Shown: positions 1 through 9,535 of the stretch, piece after piece | Layout: each line of letters begins with the position of its first letter | Position numbering within the stretch: the first letter of the stretch is position 1 | The notes under the pieces: generated by a model | What the model saw: the letters and a program-made list of their open reading frames with translations, nothing else | Database searches by the model: none | Told to the model about the DNA's origin: nothing | NCBI RefSeq assembly: GCF_027922005.1 | Contig: NZ_BSEV01000019.1 | Location: 62,001 to 126,000 of the forward strand | From: Streptosporangium carneum | Lineage (GTDB): Bacteria > Actinomycetota > Actinomycetes > Streptosporangiales > Streptosporangiaceae | DNA: 64,000 nt | Direction: 5' to 3' | Translations under genes and position numbers: made by a program

Positions 1-2720
1 ATGCCGACCACCGAGACGTAGACGCCGACGTCGAACAGCAGCACGGTCGACAGGTGCAGCTTGCCCACCAGGGGGACCGCCAGGTCGGCGGAGAGCATGG
101 TGAGCGGCGCGCCGCCGAACAGCAGGCCGCAGAACGCGGTGACCGTCGACAGCAGCAGCCCCAGGCCGATCAGCACCCCGGCGTGCACGGGCACGGCGAG
201 GGCGAGCTCGTAGCGACCGCCCGCCAGGTAGCGGACCACCAGCGCGAGCCCCGCCACGATGCCCCCGGCGAACCCGCCTCCCACCATGCTGTGCCCGGTG
301 AACAGCAGGAAGACGGAGATCAGCAGCACCGTGTGGAAGATCAGCCTGGCCACGATCTCCAGGACGGCCGCCCGCTGTCCCACGGGCAGGGTCGCCGCCA
401 GCCAGTGCGTCCGGCCCTCGGGTCCGGCCTCCTCCGACGGGCGTTCGAGCGCGTAGGTACGGCGGCGCAGGAAGACCAGGCTGGTGACGCCGAGGGTGAG
501 GACGACGAGCACGGAGCTCTCCCCCATGGTGTCCCACGCCCGGATGTCCACCAGGAGCCCGCTGACGATGTTGGCCGCCCCCGCTCTCTCCGCGGCCGCG
601 GCCATCAGGGAGCCGACCGGAACCGCCTGTCTGGCGCTCACCGCCAGCATCCCCGCCACGACCACCACGACGCCGCTGACCAGCCCGAGGCCGAGGCGCA
701 CCCCGAAGGGCACCCTCGGCCTGCCCTCCCTCGGCCCCAGCGGGAGCCTGCGCAGCACCAGGACGAAGACCACCAGGCTCAGCGTCTCCGTGAGGAACTG
801 CGTCAGCGCCAGGTCCGGCGAGCCGTGCACGAGGAGCAGCAGGGCCGTGCCGTACCCGGTCAGCCCGGCGACCAGCGCGAGCACGATGTGCGTGCGGATC
901 ATGAGGGCGACGAGGGCCGTGGCGACGAGCAGCGCCCCGACGACGGACTGTTCCGGACGGGCCCACGGCGTCACGTCGAGACGGATCTCCGGCAGAGGAC
1001 CGTAGGACATGGCGAAGCCCCCGATCCCCACCACGGAGACGAAGGCGATCACGAGGTAGTCGGTCAGCGAGCCGCGCTGGGTGACCCCGGTCAGCTGCAG
1101 GGAGAAGCGGTCCAGGCCTCGCACGACCCCCCAGTAGACCCGCCCCGAGTCCACGACCCGCAGGATCCGCCCCACCCGTTCGACGGCTCCTCCCGCCGCG
1201 AAGAGCAGTGCTCCCCCGCCGAGGGCGACGGCCGACAGCAGCAGCGGAACCGCCGCGCCGGTCCACAGGGCCAGGTGGGTGCCGTGTCCCCGCCCCGGGA
1301 AGGTGTCGGTGTAGCCGCGCATCGCCTCGCCGTACCGGCCCGCGAAGGGGGCCAGGAGCAGCCCGAGCACGGCCAGCAGCGCCGGAGGCAGGAAGGTCGC
1401 GGCGGCCGAGGCGTGCACCGGCGTCGGCTCCCGCCCCGGCTTCGTGCCGAAGGCCCCCCACAGGAACCTTGCGCTGTAGGCGACGGTGAGCGCCGAGCCC
1501 GCGACGATCCCGGCCAGTGTCAGGGTGTCGGCGATCCGGCCGGTCAGCAGGGACTCGAAGGCCGCCTCCTTGCCGACGAACCCGAGGAACGGCGGGATCC
1601 CGGCCATCGAGGCCGCCGCGGCCGTGGCGACCGCGCAGAGCCACGGCGCGGAACGCCGCAGGCCGCTGAGCTCGCGCAGGTCACGAGTGCCCGTGGCGTG
1701 GTCGACGACGCCGACGACCAGGAACAGTGACGCCTTGAACAGGGCGTGCGCGAGCAGCATGGCGACGCCCGCGAGCGCGGTGTCCCGGGTGGCGGCCCCG
1801 AACAGCACGGCCAGGAAGCCGAGCTGGCTGACCGTGCCGTAGGCGAGCATCCGCTTGAGGTCGTACTCGCGCAGCGCCCGCCAGCCCGCCAGCACCATGG
1901 TGAGCAGGCCGGACGACACGGCGACCGCCTGCCAGACGGGCGCCGCGCCGAACGCGGGGCCGAGCCGGGCGAGCAGGTAGATCCCGGCCTTCACCATCGC
2001 CGCGGCGTGCAGGTAGGCGGAGACGGGGGTGGGGGCGGCCATCGCGGCGGGCAGCCACATGCTGAACGGGAAGATCGCCGACTTCGACAGCGCCCCGGCC
2101 AGGACCAGGACCAGCGCCGCCGGGACCAGAGCGCCGGAGGGCGGGTGCGCGACGATCCGTGAGATCCGGTAGGTCCCCGCGGCCTCCCCCAGAATGATCA
2201 TCCCCGCCAGCATGGCCAGGCCGCCGAAGGCCGTGACGGTCAGCGCCTGCGTCGCCGCCCTGCGGGCCGCCCTGCTCTCGGGATCGTGGCCGATCAGCAG
2301 GTAGGAGAAGACGGTGGTCAGTTCCCAGAACACGTACAGCAGCAGCAGGTTGTCGGCGACCACGAGGCCGAACATCGCCCCCGCGAAGGCCACCAGCACC
2401 CCGCCGAACCGGCCGAGACCCCCCTCACCCGCGTCGAAGTAGCGGCAGCAGTACACCAGGATCAGCGCGCCGACGCCGGTGACCAGGGACATCATGAGCA
2501 GCGTCAGCGCGTCGACGCGAAAGGACATGGCGAGCCCCAGGACGGGGGCCCAGTCGTGGTGCGACTCGACGGGGACACCCGTCAGGGTCACCCACAGCGT
2601 GTAGGCGAACCCGCATGCGGGCGGCACGGCCAGCACGAGGAAGGCGTCACGGCCGAGTCTGCGCGCCAGAGCCGGGGCGCACACCGCCGCGACGGCGTGC
2701 AGGATCAGCAGCGGCTCCAT
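1..2720 (-). CDS. mrpA: Na+/H+ antiporter, fused MrpA/MrpB subunit (3' end outside window)
   Basis: Membrane subunit of the multi-subunit Mrp (Mnh) cation/proton antiporter; MrpA is homologous to NuoL of complex I and is thought to carry a proton channel. The reverse strand is open for 906 codons from an ATG preceded by GGGGGA and runs off the left edge. Many hydrophobic helices are visible. Family signatures include SKSAIFPFSMWLPAAMAAPT and FLVVGVVDHATGTRD in the central part. The last 130 or so residues switch to an MrpB-type domain (FTGHSMVGGGFAGG, then LFDVGVY at the very edge), so this is the A/B fusion usual in actinobacteria. Subunits C-G should lie beyond base 1. Identity is firm; the C-terminus is unseen. 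Confidence 0.93.
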   Translation of the reverse strand, partial: MEPLLILHAVAAVCAPALARRLGRDAFLVLAVPPACGFAYTLWVTLTGVPVESHHDWAPVLGLAMSFRVDALTLLMMSLVTGVGALILVYCCRYFDAGEGGLGRFGGVLVAFAGAMFGLVVADNLLLLYVFWELTTVFSYLLIGHDPESRAARRAATQALTVTAFGGLAMLAGMIILGEAAGTYRISRIVAHPPSGALVPAALVLVLAGALSKSAIFPFSMWLPAAMAAPTPVSAYLHAAAMVKAGIYLLARLGPAFGAAPVWQAVAVSSGLLTMVLAGWRALREYDLKRMLAYGTVSQLGFLAVLFGAATRDTALAGVAMLLAHALFKASLFLVVGVVDHATGTRDLRELSGLRRSAPWLCAVATAAAASMAGIPPFLGFVGKEAAFESLLTGRIADTLTLAGIVAGSALTVAYSARFLWGAFGTKPGREPTPVHASAAATFLPPALLAVLGLLLAPFAGRYGEAMRGYTDTFPGRGHGTHLALWTGAAVPLLLSAVALGGGALLFAAGGAVERVGRILRVVDSGRVYWGVVRGLDRFSLQLTGVTQRGSLTDYLVIAFVSVVGIGGFAMSYGPLPEIRLDVTPWARPEQSVVGALLVATALVALMIRTHIVLALVAGLTGYGTALLLLVHGSPDLALTQFLTETLSLVVFVLVLRRLPLGPREGRPRVPFGVRLGLGLVSGVVVVVAGMLAVSARQAVPVGSLMAAAAERAGAANIVSGLLVDIRAWDTMGESSVLVVLTLGVTSLVFLRRRTYALERPSEEAGPEGRTHWLAATLPVGQRAAVLEIVARLIFHTVLLISVFLLFTGHSMVGGGFAGGIVAGLALVVRYLAGGRYELALAVPVHAGVLIGLGLLLSTVTAFCGLLFGGAPLTMLSADLAVPLVGKLHLSTVLLFDVGVYVSVVG

Positions 2721-2869
2721 GTTCCCCCGGGCACCGTCGTGGTCGGCATACCCCAAAGTGCCAGGAGCGGCATGTTTCACCGCCCAACGCCCCGCCCCCT
2801 TGACCCGAAAAGCGCCCCTTCTTCACCGCCGCATGATCCCTTCACACCGGTTTCCCCCTGCCTGACCGG

Positions 2870-3133
2870 TCATGAACGGTGCACGACGAGATCGAGCAGC
2901 CAGGCGACGACCGCCCCCGAACTTCCGGCGATCACCGCGTCGAGCAGCAGGTGGAGGAGGACGGAACGACGACGGACCGGGCGGTCCCGTACGGAGTCCT
3001 CCTCGGGTACGGGAGGAGCCGACGACTCGGGTACGGGAGGAACGGACGACTCAGGTGCGGGAGGGGCGGCGGCGCGAATCGTGGTGATCACCGTGACGCG
3101 GACCTGGTCGGAGGGGGTGACGCGGTCGGACAT
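2870..3133 (-). CDS. small proline-rich protein with C-terminal membrane helix
   Basis: Unrecognised 87-residue protein. The ATG has a strong Shine-Dalgarno AGGAGG seven bases upstream, the main reason to believe it. Residues 24-45 are a Pro/Ser/Val/Glu repeat (PESSVPPVPESSAPPVPE), followed by a basic stretch and one hydrophobic segment near residues 62-82 ending in a short charged tail, so a tail-anchored or single-pass topology is likely. It lies between mrpA and the divergently transcribed STAND regulator. No function can be assigned. Confidence 0.6.
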   Translation of the reverse strand: MSDRVTPSDQVRVTVITTIRAAAPPAPESSVPPVPESSAPPVPEEDSVRDRPVRRRSVLLHLLLDAVIAGSSGAVVAWLLDLVVHRS

Positions 3134-3328
3134 GAACGGCCTCCTGCGGGCTGGGCGCCCCGGCTCGGTGGTGCGGGGCGCATGCCGTGATTAAGCCGGT
3201 CCGGCAGGTTTTCCGGTTCGCGTTCCCTGACCCGCCCGAGGCGGGCAGAGTGGTTGATCAGGAGCGTTGCGCCGGCACGGGTTCTCCGGCCGGTTTCCGA
3301 TCCGGATCGGACGACGGTGGGAGGCCGG

Positions 3329-5998
3329 GTGGCCCTGGCGGACGACACGACCGCGAAGTACTCCGAGGCGCTGCGCGAGTTGCACGAGGCGGCGGGCTCC
3401 CCCACCGGAGAGACGATCAAGCGTCAGGCGGAGAGGCGGCGACCGCCGTTGAAGATCTCAAACCAGTCGTGGAGCGACTGGCGCAGAGGCCTGAACGTCC
3501 CCTCCGACGAGGCCGAAGCCCGATTCCTGATCGCCTGCCTGAAAGGCCTGGCCAGGCGGAGGTCACCGGAGTACGAACCTCCGCCGGACGCGTGGTGGGA
3601 ACAGACCCGGAAACGGGCACTGGAGGAACGGCGCGCCGGAACCGGAAGGGGCGGTCGTCCGCCTGCCCGTCATCCGGCCCCTCGAGGGCGGCGTCCGGTT
3701 CCCCTGATGCCGGAGGGGGGCCCGCCCCCGGGTGACCTCGCCGGACGTGAGGCCGACGTCGCCGAGCTGGACCTGTGGCTCGACGGCGCCGACACGTCGG
3801 TCGCCGTGCTCACCGGGCTCGCGGGCGTCGGCAAGACGGCGCTGGCCACGCATGTCCTTCACCGCGCGCTGGACACCGGGCGGTTCGGCGGCTGTCTCTT
3901 CGTCGACATGCAGGGCTACGACCCACGGCGCAGGAAGGACGCCGACCAGGTGCTGGCGTCGTTCCTGCAGACACTCGGCGTCGCCGCGGGCGACGTGCCC
4001 GCAGAACCGTCCGCCCGCGAGGCGCTCTACCGGTCGATCCTCGCCGACTGTGAACGCGGCGGCCGGTCTCTGATCGTCGTCCTGGACAACGCGTGCTCCG
4101 CCCGTGACGTCGCGCCGTTGCTGCCTGGATCACCGGCGCACAAGGTCCTGATCACCAGCCGCCACACACTCGCGGACGTGGGCGGGGCCCGAATCGTGGA
4201 ACTGAGGGAGCTGTCGGCCGCCGAGTCGCTCGCCATGCTCGCCGGACGCCTCCGTGCGGCGGGCAACCGCGCCCCCCTGACCGGCGCGGACACCGAACAG
4301 CTGGCCGAGACGGCACGGCTGTGCGGCCGTCTCCCGCTGGCGCTCCACATCGCCGCGGCACTGCTGATCTGCGAACCGAACATGCCCGTGGCGAGCCTGG
4401 TCCGCGAGCTGTCCGCCACGGCCGAGAGACTGGACACCCTGGAGTACGAGGACCTCGCGGTCCGTGCGGCGTTCGAGCTGTCCTACCGGCACCTGACACC
4501 CGCGCAGGCCCGGCTGTTCCGGCTGCTGGCGCTCAATCCCGGCGACACCGTGGGAGCCGAGGCCGCCGCGGCGCTCGTCGGACTCAACGGGCATCGCGCC
4601 CACCGCCTCCTGCGATGCCTGCGCACGGCGCACCTGATCGAGGACGGCTCGGCCGAGGGTCGATACCGCTTTCACGACCTGATGCGCGAGTTCGCCGGGG
4701 AACTGCTGTCCGCCGAGGAGCCCGCCTCCGAACGCGACGCCGCGACCGACCGTCTCCTGGAGTACTACGAGAAGGCCGTCTCAGCGGCGAGGCGCGCCTG
4801 GTTCGGCCTCGGGGAACGGCCGAGCGCAACCGCGGTGCGGAAGGCCCTGTCGTGGCTGGACGCCGAGCGCTCCAATCTGTTCGCCGCCGTCGCCCTCGCC
4901 CACGCCACCGGCCGGTGGCGACGGACGTGCTCACTGGCCGAGTACCTCACCCACTACGCGGAGTTCCGCCACCTGGTGGACGACCTGCTCACCGCGCAGA
5001 CGCTCGCGTTGAACGCCTCGGCCAGAGTCGGACGGATCCAGGAGTGCACGGCCGCCGCCGACCTCGGCATCGCGTGCCGTCTCGCCCACAGGTACGACGA
5101 CGCGCTGGCCCACCTCAGGCGGGCGCTGGCGATCGCCGAGAACCTCCCTGGCACGGCACGATGGGGAAACATCCAGCACGATCTCGGCCTCACCTACTTC
5201 CAGATGGGTCGCCACGCCGACGCCGAGGCCTGTCATCGAGCCGACCTCGCCGTGTGCCTGTCGAGGGGCGACGTCCGCGGGCAGGCCCACTCGCTGACCG
5301 CCCTGGGCGACGCGCAGCGCATGCGAGGACGTCACCTGGAGGCGGTCGTGAGCCTGAGCGAGGCGATCGCCCTCGCCGAACGCCTCGACGCGCCGAACAT
5401 CCTTCTCATAGCGCACGGCAACCTCGCCCTGACCTACCTCGCCTGGCCCACGGGGCCCCCGCCCGACTACGCCATCCGGCACCTGTGTTCCATGCTCGAA
5501 ACGGCGACCGCCATCGACGCCCGCCGCTTCAAGGCGCTCGCCTTCCTCAATCTCGGCGCGGCCTACGCCGACCGCTGCCCCCCGTGCAGCCACGACGCGG
5601 CCGTCCACTGGGGACAGGAGGCGGCGAAGCTGTTCACCGAACTCGGCGACCTCCGGTACGCGGCCCGGGCCCTGAAGAACGTCGGCGTCGTACACGCCCG
5701 GGCCGGTGACCCGGACACGGCGGACGCCTGCTTCCAGAGAGCGCTGGCCGCTTTCACCGACGTCGAGATGTCCCAGGAGATCGAGAAGACGCGTCTGCTG
5801 ATGTGGGACGTCCCACCCCTCGAAGCGCCCTGCGAGCACTCGCCGCAGGAGGCCTGGATGACGGAGTGGCTCAACGAGCTGCCGCACGCGATCCTGCGAG
5901 GAGACACCTCACACCTGAGGCAGGTGATGTTCCTGAAGCCGGTTCCCCGCGACGGACAGATGACGCTCGTGCCGCTGGTTCCGCGCGACGAGGCGTGA
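3329..5998 (+). CDS. STAND-type NB-ARC/TPR regulatory ATPase
   Basis: Signal-transduction ATPase with numerous domains, resembling the ATPase-plus-TPR part of AfsR without the SARP output domain. The N-terminal 100 residues look like the helix-turn-helix-like region that precedes such proteins (WSDWRRGLNVP). An NB-ARC core follows: Walker A GLAGVGKTA near residue 165, Walker B-like LIVVLDNA near 250, TSRH near 273, and GRLPLALHIAA near 331. Residues from about 570 to 820 are tetratricopeptide repeats (ALAHLRRALAIAENL and similar). I chose the GTG with GGGAGG five bases upstream; an in-frame TTG 25 codons earlier lacks a good ribosome site. Length is 889 aa. Target and ligand are unknown. Confidence 0.85.
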   Translation: MALADDTTAKYSEALRELHEAAGSPTGETIKRQAERRRPPLKISNQSWSDWRRGLNVPSDEAEARFLIACLKGLARRRSPEYEPPPDAWWEQTRKRALEERRAGTGRGGRPPARHPAPRGRRPVPLMPEGGPPPGDLAGREADVAELDLWLDGADTSVAVLTGLAGVGKTALATHVLHRALDTGRFGGCLFVDMQGYDPRRRKDADQVLASFLQTLGVAAGDVPAEPSAREALYRSILADCERGGRSLIVVLDNACSARDVAPLLPGSPAHKVLITSRHTLADVGGARIVELRELSAAESLAMLAGRLRAAGNRAPLTGADTEQLAETARLCGRLPLALHIAAALLICEPNMPVASLVRELSATAERLDTLEYEDLAVRAAFELSYRHLTPAQARLFRLLALNPGDTVGAEAAAALVGLNGHRAHRLLRCLRTAHLIEDGSAEGRYRFHDLMREFAGELLSAEEPASERDAATDRLLEYYEKAVSAARRAWFGLGERPSATAVRKALSWLDAERSNLFAAVALAHATGRWRRTCSLAEYLTHYAEFRHLVDDLLTAQTLALNASARVGRIQECTAAADLGIACRLAHRYDDALAHLRRALAIAENLPGTARWGNIQHDLGLTYFQMGRHADAEACHRADLAVCLSRGDVRGQAHSLTALGDAQRMRGRHLEAVVSLSEAIALAERLDAPNILLIAHGNLALTYLAWPTGPPPDYAIRHLCSMLETATAIDARRFKALAFLNLGAAYADRCPPCSHDAAVHWGQEAAKLFTELGDLRYAARALKNVGVVHARAGDPDTADACFQRALAAFTDVEMSQEIEKTRLLMWDVPPLEAPCEHSPQEAWMTEWLNELPHAILRGDTSHLRQVMFLKPVPRDGQMTLVPLVPRDEA

Positions 5999-6062
5999 AC
6001 GCGTCGTCGAGGACGGGCGGCCCGCGGTCTACGGACGAAAGGAGGGACCGGGCTTTCTGAGA

Positions 6063-6824
6063 TCAGCCTCTCCTGCCCGTCCGGCCGAGCAGCCAGCCGA
6101 TCACCGCGCTGCCGAGTGCGACGCCCGCGCCCATGCCGAACGCGGCCAGGACCGGCCACGCCGGGCCGTCGTGGCGGGGCCGCGCGGCGGGACGCTCGAA
6201 GACCCGGGCGGCCCCGCCCCGGTCCACGGCCTTCTCCGCGGGCGACGGCGCGGCCGAGGCGGCGGCCTCGCCCTGGAGACCGGCTCCCTGAGGGGCGAAA
6301 ACCTGGAGGCCGGCGCTCCGAGGGACCGTCCCCTGAAGATCGGGGCTCTGCGAGGCCGCCTCCTGGGGGCCGACCCCGGCGGGAAGGCCGCCCGACAGGT
6401 GGCTCTCGACGGCGGAGAAGAACTCGCCCGCCGTCTTCTTGGCGACCGAGCTGAGCACGCGCTGGCCGACGCCGCCGATCATGCCCCCGACCACGGCCTC
6501 GGCGTCGTAGTCGATGCGCGTCCCGCCCTCGACCTCGCTGAGCCTGACCTCCACCGTGGCGTCCACGGTTCCCGGGGCGCCCTGGCCCCTGGCCCTGAGC
6601 ACGAACCGCTGCGGGGCCTCCGGCTCCGACAGGGCGACCTCTCCCTGGTAGACACCCTTGATCGAGGCCACTCCCGCGGTGACCGTCATCCGGTAGGTGT
6701 CGGGCCCCGTCTCCTCAAGGCGCTCGCAGCCCGGGATCGTGCGCACGAGCACGGCGGGGTTCTGGAGCGCTGACCACACACGATCTCTGTCGATGCCGAG
6801 CACGGCACTGCCTGCGAGCTTCAC
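6063..6824 (-). CDS. coxG: CoxG-like SRPBCC lipid-binding protein with C-terminal membrane anchor
   Basis: The first 145 residues form a SRPBCC (START-like) domain of the CoxG family (KLAGSAVLGIDRDRVWSALQ, IPGCERLEE, TVDATVEVRL). A low-complexity linker rich in Gln, Ala and Gly follows, then a single hydrophobic helix near residues 222-245 with an Arg-rich end. Known CoxG proteins serve CO dehydrogenases, and a quinone-carrying role has been proposed for the mycobacterial protein. Here it is 5 kb from the molybdenum hydroxylase genes rather than inside that operon, so partnership is only inference. Many actinobacterial SRPBCC proteins of this type have no assigned partner. Confidence 0.75.
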   Translation of the reverse strand: MKLAGSAVLGIDRDRVWSALQNPAVLVRTIPGCERLEETGPDTYRMTVTAGVASIKGVYQGEVALSEPEAPQRFVLRARGQGAPGTVDATVEVRLSEVEGGTRIDYDAEAVVGGMIGGVGQRVLSSVAKKTAGEFFSAVESHLSGGLPAGVGPQEAASQSPDLQGTVPRSAGLQVFAPQGAGLQGEAAASAAPSPAEKAVDRGGAARVFERPAARPRHDGPAWPVLAAFGMGAGVALGSAVIGWLLGRTGRRG

Positions 6825-6900
6825 ACCAGCACCCTAGGCAATCACCCGCCCTGCCGATAAGAGCGACATCCGCCCACCGATCGGTGCTTCGGGTCGTTTC

Positions 6901-7971
6901 TCACACCCCCGCGAGCGGACGCCTCCTCTTCCTCAGGGGCGCGCCCGCCTCGTGCAGGTGTCGCAGGGCCTGGCCGTACGAGGCGAGCAGCCCGCACTCC
7001 AGGTAGGGGACGCCCAGCTCCGCGCAGTAGCGCCTGACGATCGGCTGGGCGCGGCGCAGGTTGGGGGTGGGCATGCCGGGGAACAGGTGGTGTTCGATCT
7101 GGTAGTTGAGGCCGCCGAGCACCGTGTCGACCACCAGGCCGCCGCGCACGTTGCGCGAGGTCAGCACCTGCTTCCTGAGGAAGTCCAGCTCGTCCTCGCC
7201 GGTCAGCATCGGCATCCCCTTGTGGTTGGGCGCGAACGTGCAGCCCAGATAGACGCCGAAGATCGCCTGGTGGACCAGGAGGAACGCCACCGCCCTGCCC
7301 GGCGACAGCACGGCGAACAGGGCCGTGAGGTAGGCCGCGACGTGCGCGACCAGCAGTCCCGCCTCCAGTCCCCTGCGCCTCAGCGTGGGGCGGGCGAGCG
7401 CCCTGAAACTGGACACGTGCAGGTTGAACCCCTCCAGGGTGAGAAGGGGGAAGAACAGGTAGGCCTGTCTGCCGCCGATGAACCTGGCCAGGCCCCGGCT
7501 GCCGGCCGCCTGCTCGGCCGACCAGACCAGGACGTCGGGGGCGACGTCGGGGTCGTGGTCGGAGTGGTTGGGGTTGGCGTGGTGGCGGGTGTGCTTGTCC
7601 ATCCACCAGCCGTAGCTCATGCCGATGCCCAGGTTCCCCGCGACCAGGCCCGCGATCTCCGCGGCCCGCCTGGCTCGGAAGACCTGCCGGTGGGCCAGGT
7701 CGTGCGCGACCAGTGCGACCTGGGCGAACACGACGGCGAGGAAGGCCGCGACCAGGAGCTGGTACCAGGAGTCGCCGACCGCGAAGAAGGCGGCCCAGCC
7801 CGCGGCGAACAGGGAGCCGACGACTCCCAGCCGCAGGGCGTAGTAGCCGGGCCGCGGGTTCATCAGCCCCGCCTCCGCGATACGGCGCGACAGGCGCGCG
7901 AAGTCACTGCCCCTGTTCCCCTCTCCCGTGCCTCGGGTACGGCCAGGGACGGCCACGGTTGGGTTGGTCAC
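6901..7971 (-). CDS. membrane fatty-acid (acyl-lipid/acyl-CoA) desaturase
   Basis: Di-iron membrane desaturase introducing a double bond into fatty acyl chains. The three histidine boxes are present: HDLAH near residue 90, HTRHH near 127 and QIEHH near 290. Hydrophobic segments flank them in the usual arrangement. The start chosen is a GTG with GAGGAG upstream (356 aa); the frame stays open 48 codons further upstream, but that part is unlike desaturases. Monocistronic as far as visible. Likely role is membrane fluidity; position specificity cannot be read from sequence. Confidence 0.9.
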   Translation of the reverse strand: MTNPTVAVPGRTRGTGEGNRGSDFARLSRRIAEAGLMNPRPGYYALRLGVVGSLFAAGWAAFFAVGDSWYQLLVAAFLAVVFAQVALVAHDLAHRQVFRARRAAEIAGLVAGNLGIGMSYGWWMDKHTRHHANPNHSDHDPDVAPDVLVWSAEQAAGSRGLARFIGGRQAYLFFPLLTLEGFNLHVSSFRALARPTLRRRGLEAGLLVAHVAAYLTALFAVLSPGRAVAFLLVHQAIFGVYLGCTFAPNHKGMPMLTGEDELDFLRKQVLTSRNVRGGLVVDTVLGGLNYQIEHHLFPGMPTPNLRRAQPIVRRYCAELGVPYLECGLLASYGQALRHLHEAGAPLRKRRRPLAGV

Positions 7972-8209
7972 GGATTCTCCTCGGGAGGCCGGGGTCGCTG
8001 GACAAGCCGCCGTGAGCCTCACCAGGGGCCGAGCAGCCATCTGTCCCAGGATTTCGGGATTCGGGGTGATCACGTAGCCAGCCGTCACCCCAGCTCGTGG
8101 TAGTGCTGGCCCCACCCCCGGACATCATCAGAGGTGATATTCCCGACACATGAGTTGGCGCGCCTTTTGCCCGCATTTGGAGTTCCCTTTACTGGCAGGA
8201 TGGTGGCCC

Positions 8210-9082
8210 ATGGCATCGGGGAAGTCATGGACGATCAGGATGGCGGCCGCGTTCACGGCCCTGGCGGCGGGCACGGGATGCGCGGCGGGGACCGGCGGCG
8301 ACGGCTCGGCCCGCGGGCGCGCCGCGGACGGCGCCTCCGCTCCGGCTTCGAGCCCCACCGCGACCCCTGCCCGCCCGCAGGGGCCGCCGGGAGCGCTGCC
8401 CAGGCCCGGCGAGGTCGGCCGGATCCCCAGGCCCGCCGACGGGCTGCCGCCTGTGATCAGCTCCATCCCGACCAGGCGGAAGGTGGTCTTCCTGACCATC
8501 GACGACGGCTGGGAGCAGGACCCCGGCTTCCTCGCGCGGGTCCGCGACCAGCGTGTTCCGATCACCGCCTTCGTCACCCGCGACGCCGTCGAGGCCAGGG
8601 GCGCGACCGACCCGACCGCCCAGGGCGGCAGATTCCTCGGCGCGGGCAAGTGGGACTACGTGCGCGAGCTGCGTGACGCGGGTGTGCGGATCGAGAACCA
8701 CACACTGACCCATCCGAACATGACGACCCTCGGCTACGAGGGGCAGCGCACCGAGATCTGCGGCACCTCCAAGGTGATCCGCAAGCAGGTCGGCAGGGCT
8801 CCGACCCTCTTCCGCCCGCCGTTCGGCAACCAGAACTCCCTGACCCGCAGGGCGGCCGGGTCCTGCGGCGTCGACGCCCTCCTGCTCTGGACCGCGACCG
8901 TGCAGCCGGGCGGGAAGATCGCCTACCAGGTGCCGGACAAGAAGCTCCGTCCCGGGGACGTGCTGCTGCTGCACTTCCGCCCCAACCTGTCGCGGGACTT
9001 CAAGATCCTGGTCGACAAGATCAGACGCCGGGGCTTCGAGCTCGGCAACCTCGAGGCCTACCTCGAGGCCGCGACCCGCTGA
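8210..9082 (+). CDS. secreted polysaccharide deacetylase (NodB-homology, CE4)
   Basis: Extracytoplasmic metal-dependent deacetylase of N-acetylated glycans, probably cell-wall directed. N-terminal hydrophobic segment (IRMAAAFTALAAGTGCAAG) suggests a signal peptide, possibly a lipoprotein, although the lipobox is weak. A Pro/Ala-rich spacer follows. NodB motifs: TIDDG (metal Asp) near residue 97, HTLTHP (metal His pair) near 164, RPPFG near 201, and LLLWTATV and VLLLHF near the C-terminus. The start is uncertain: an in-frame ATG lies 20 codons earlier. About 290 aa, normal for the family. Confidence 0.85.
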   Translation: MASGKSWTIRMAAAFTALAAGTGCAAGTGGDGSARGRAADGASAPASSPTATPARPQGPPGALPRPGEVGRIPRPADGLPPVISSIPTRRKVVFLTIDDGWEQDPGFLARVRDQRVPITAFVTRDAVEARGATDPTAQGGRFLGAGKWDYVRELRDAGVRIENHTLTHPNMTTLGYEGQRTEICGTSKVIRKQVGRAPTLFRPPFGNQNSLTRRAAGSCGVDALLLWTATVQPGGKIAYQVPDKKLRPGDVLLLHFRPNLSRDFKILVDKIRRRGFELGNLEAYLEAATR

Positions 9083-9469
9083 CGCGGCGCCCGGAGAGGC
9101 TCGCCGGGCACCGCCCGTCGGCGCCGATCCGCCGTCCCCGGGGAGGACGAAGATCGCCGTCCGGTGAACGGCGGGAGGGGAAAGGTCCGCCGCCCGGCGT
9201 ACCCCGGAGTCATTCGGGCGGCTGACGCCCCGCGGGTGTCGCGTGGCCCACCATTGGTCGTGTGCTCGCGGGGCCTGGTGAACTCGCGAGCCTCCCGGGC
9301 GGGCGTTCCCCGCCCGCCCGGGGCGCCGGGGGCACCGTCCCCGGCATCACAGGGAGAGCAGGCGTCGCGAGCCGAGGGGACGATCTCGGTCCGGCAGAGA
9401 AGTGCGGTCTCGTACCGGACCATGTGACAGAGATCGCAGAAGCTCGCGACGCCGATCCACCCTCATGCT
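9083..9469. other. intergenic region without a supported gene
   Basis: Between the deacetylase and the cydA operator array. Short open frames on both strands are Arg/Pro/Gly-rich and lack ribosome sites. Nothing else recognisable. Confidence 0.6.
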
Positions 9470-9512
9470 CTACGACATGTAGTACTACTAAAAGTAGAAC
9501 TACAACCTGTAG
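9470..9512 (+). promoter_or_regulatory. three-copy CTAC-N5-GTAG operator array upstream of cydA
   Basis: Three perfect dyads in direct succession: CTACGACATGTAG, CTACTAAAAGTAG and CTACAACCTGTAG, separated by exactly 2 bp, giving a strict 15-bp period. The array ends 23 bp before the cydA ATG in an otherwise GC-rich leader. The half-sites (CTAC/GTAG) recall operators of the BlaI/MecI/CopY winged-helix family, but that assignment is inference. It is neither a Rex site (TTGTGA..TCACAA) nor a CRP site, the usual controls of cyd genes. Confidence 0.8.
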
Positions 9513-9535
9513 AGCTCTGAGCCCGCGAGGGGAAG

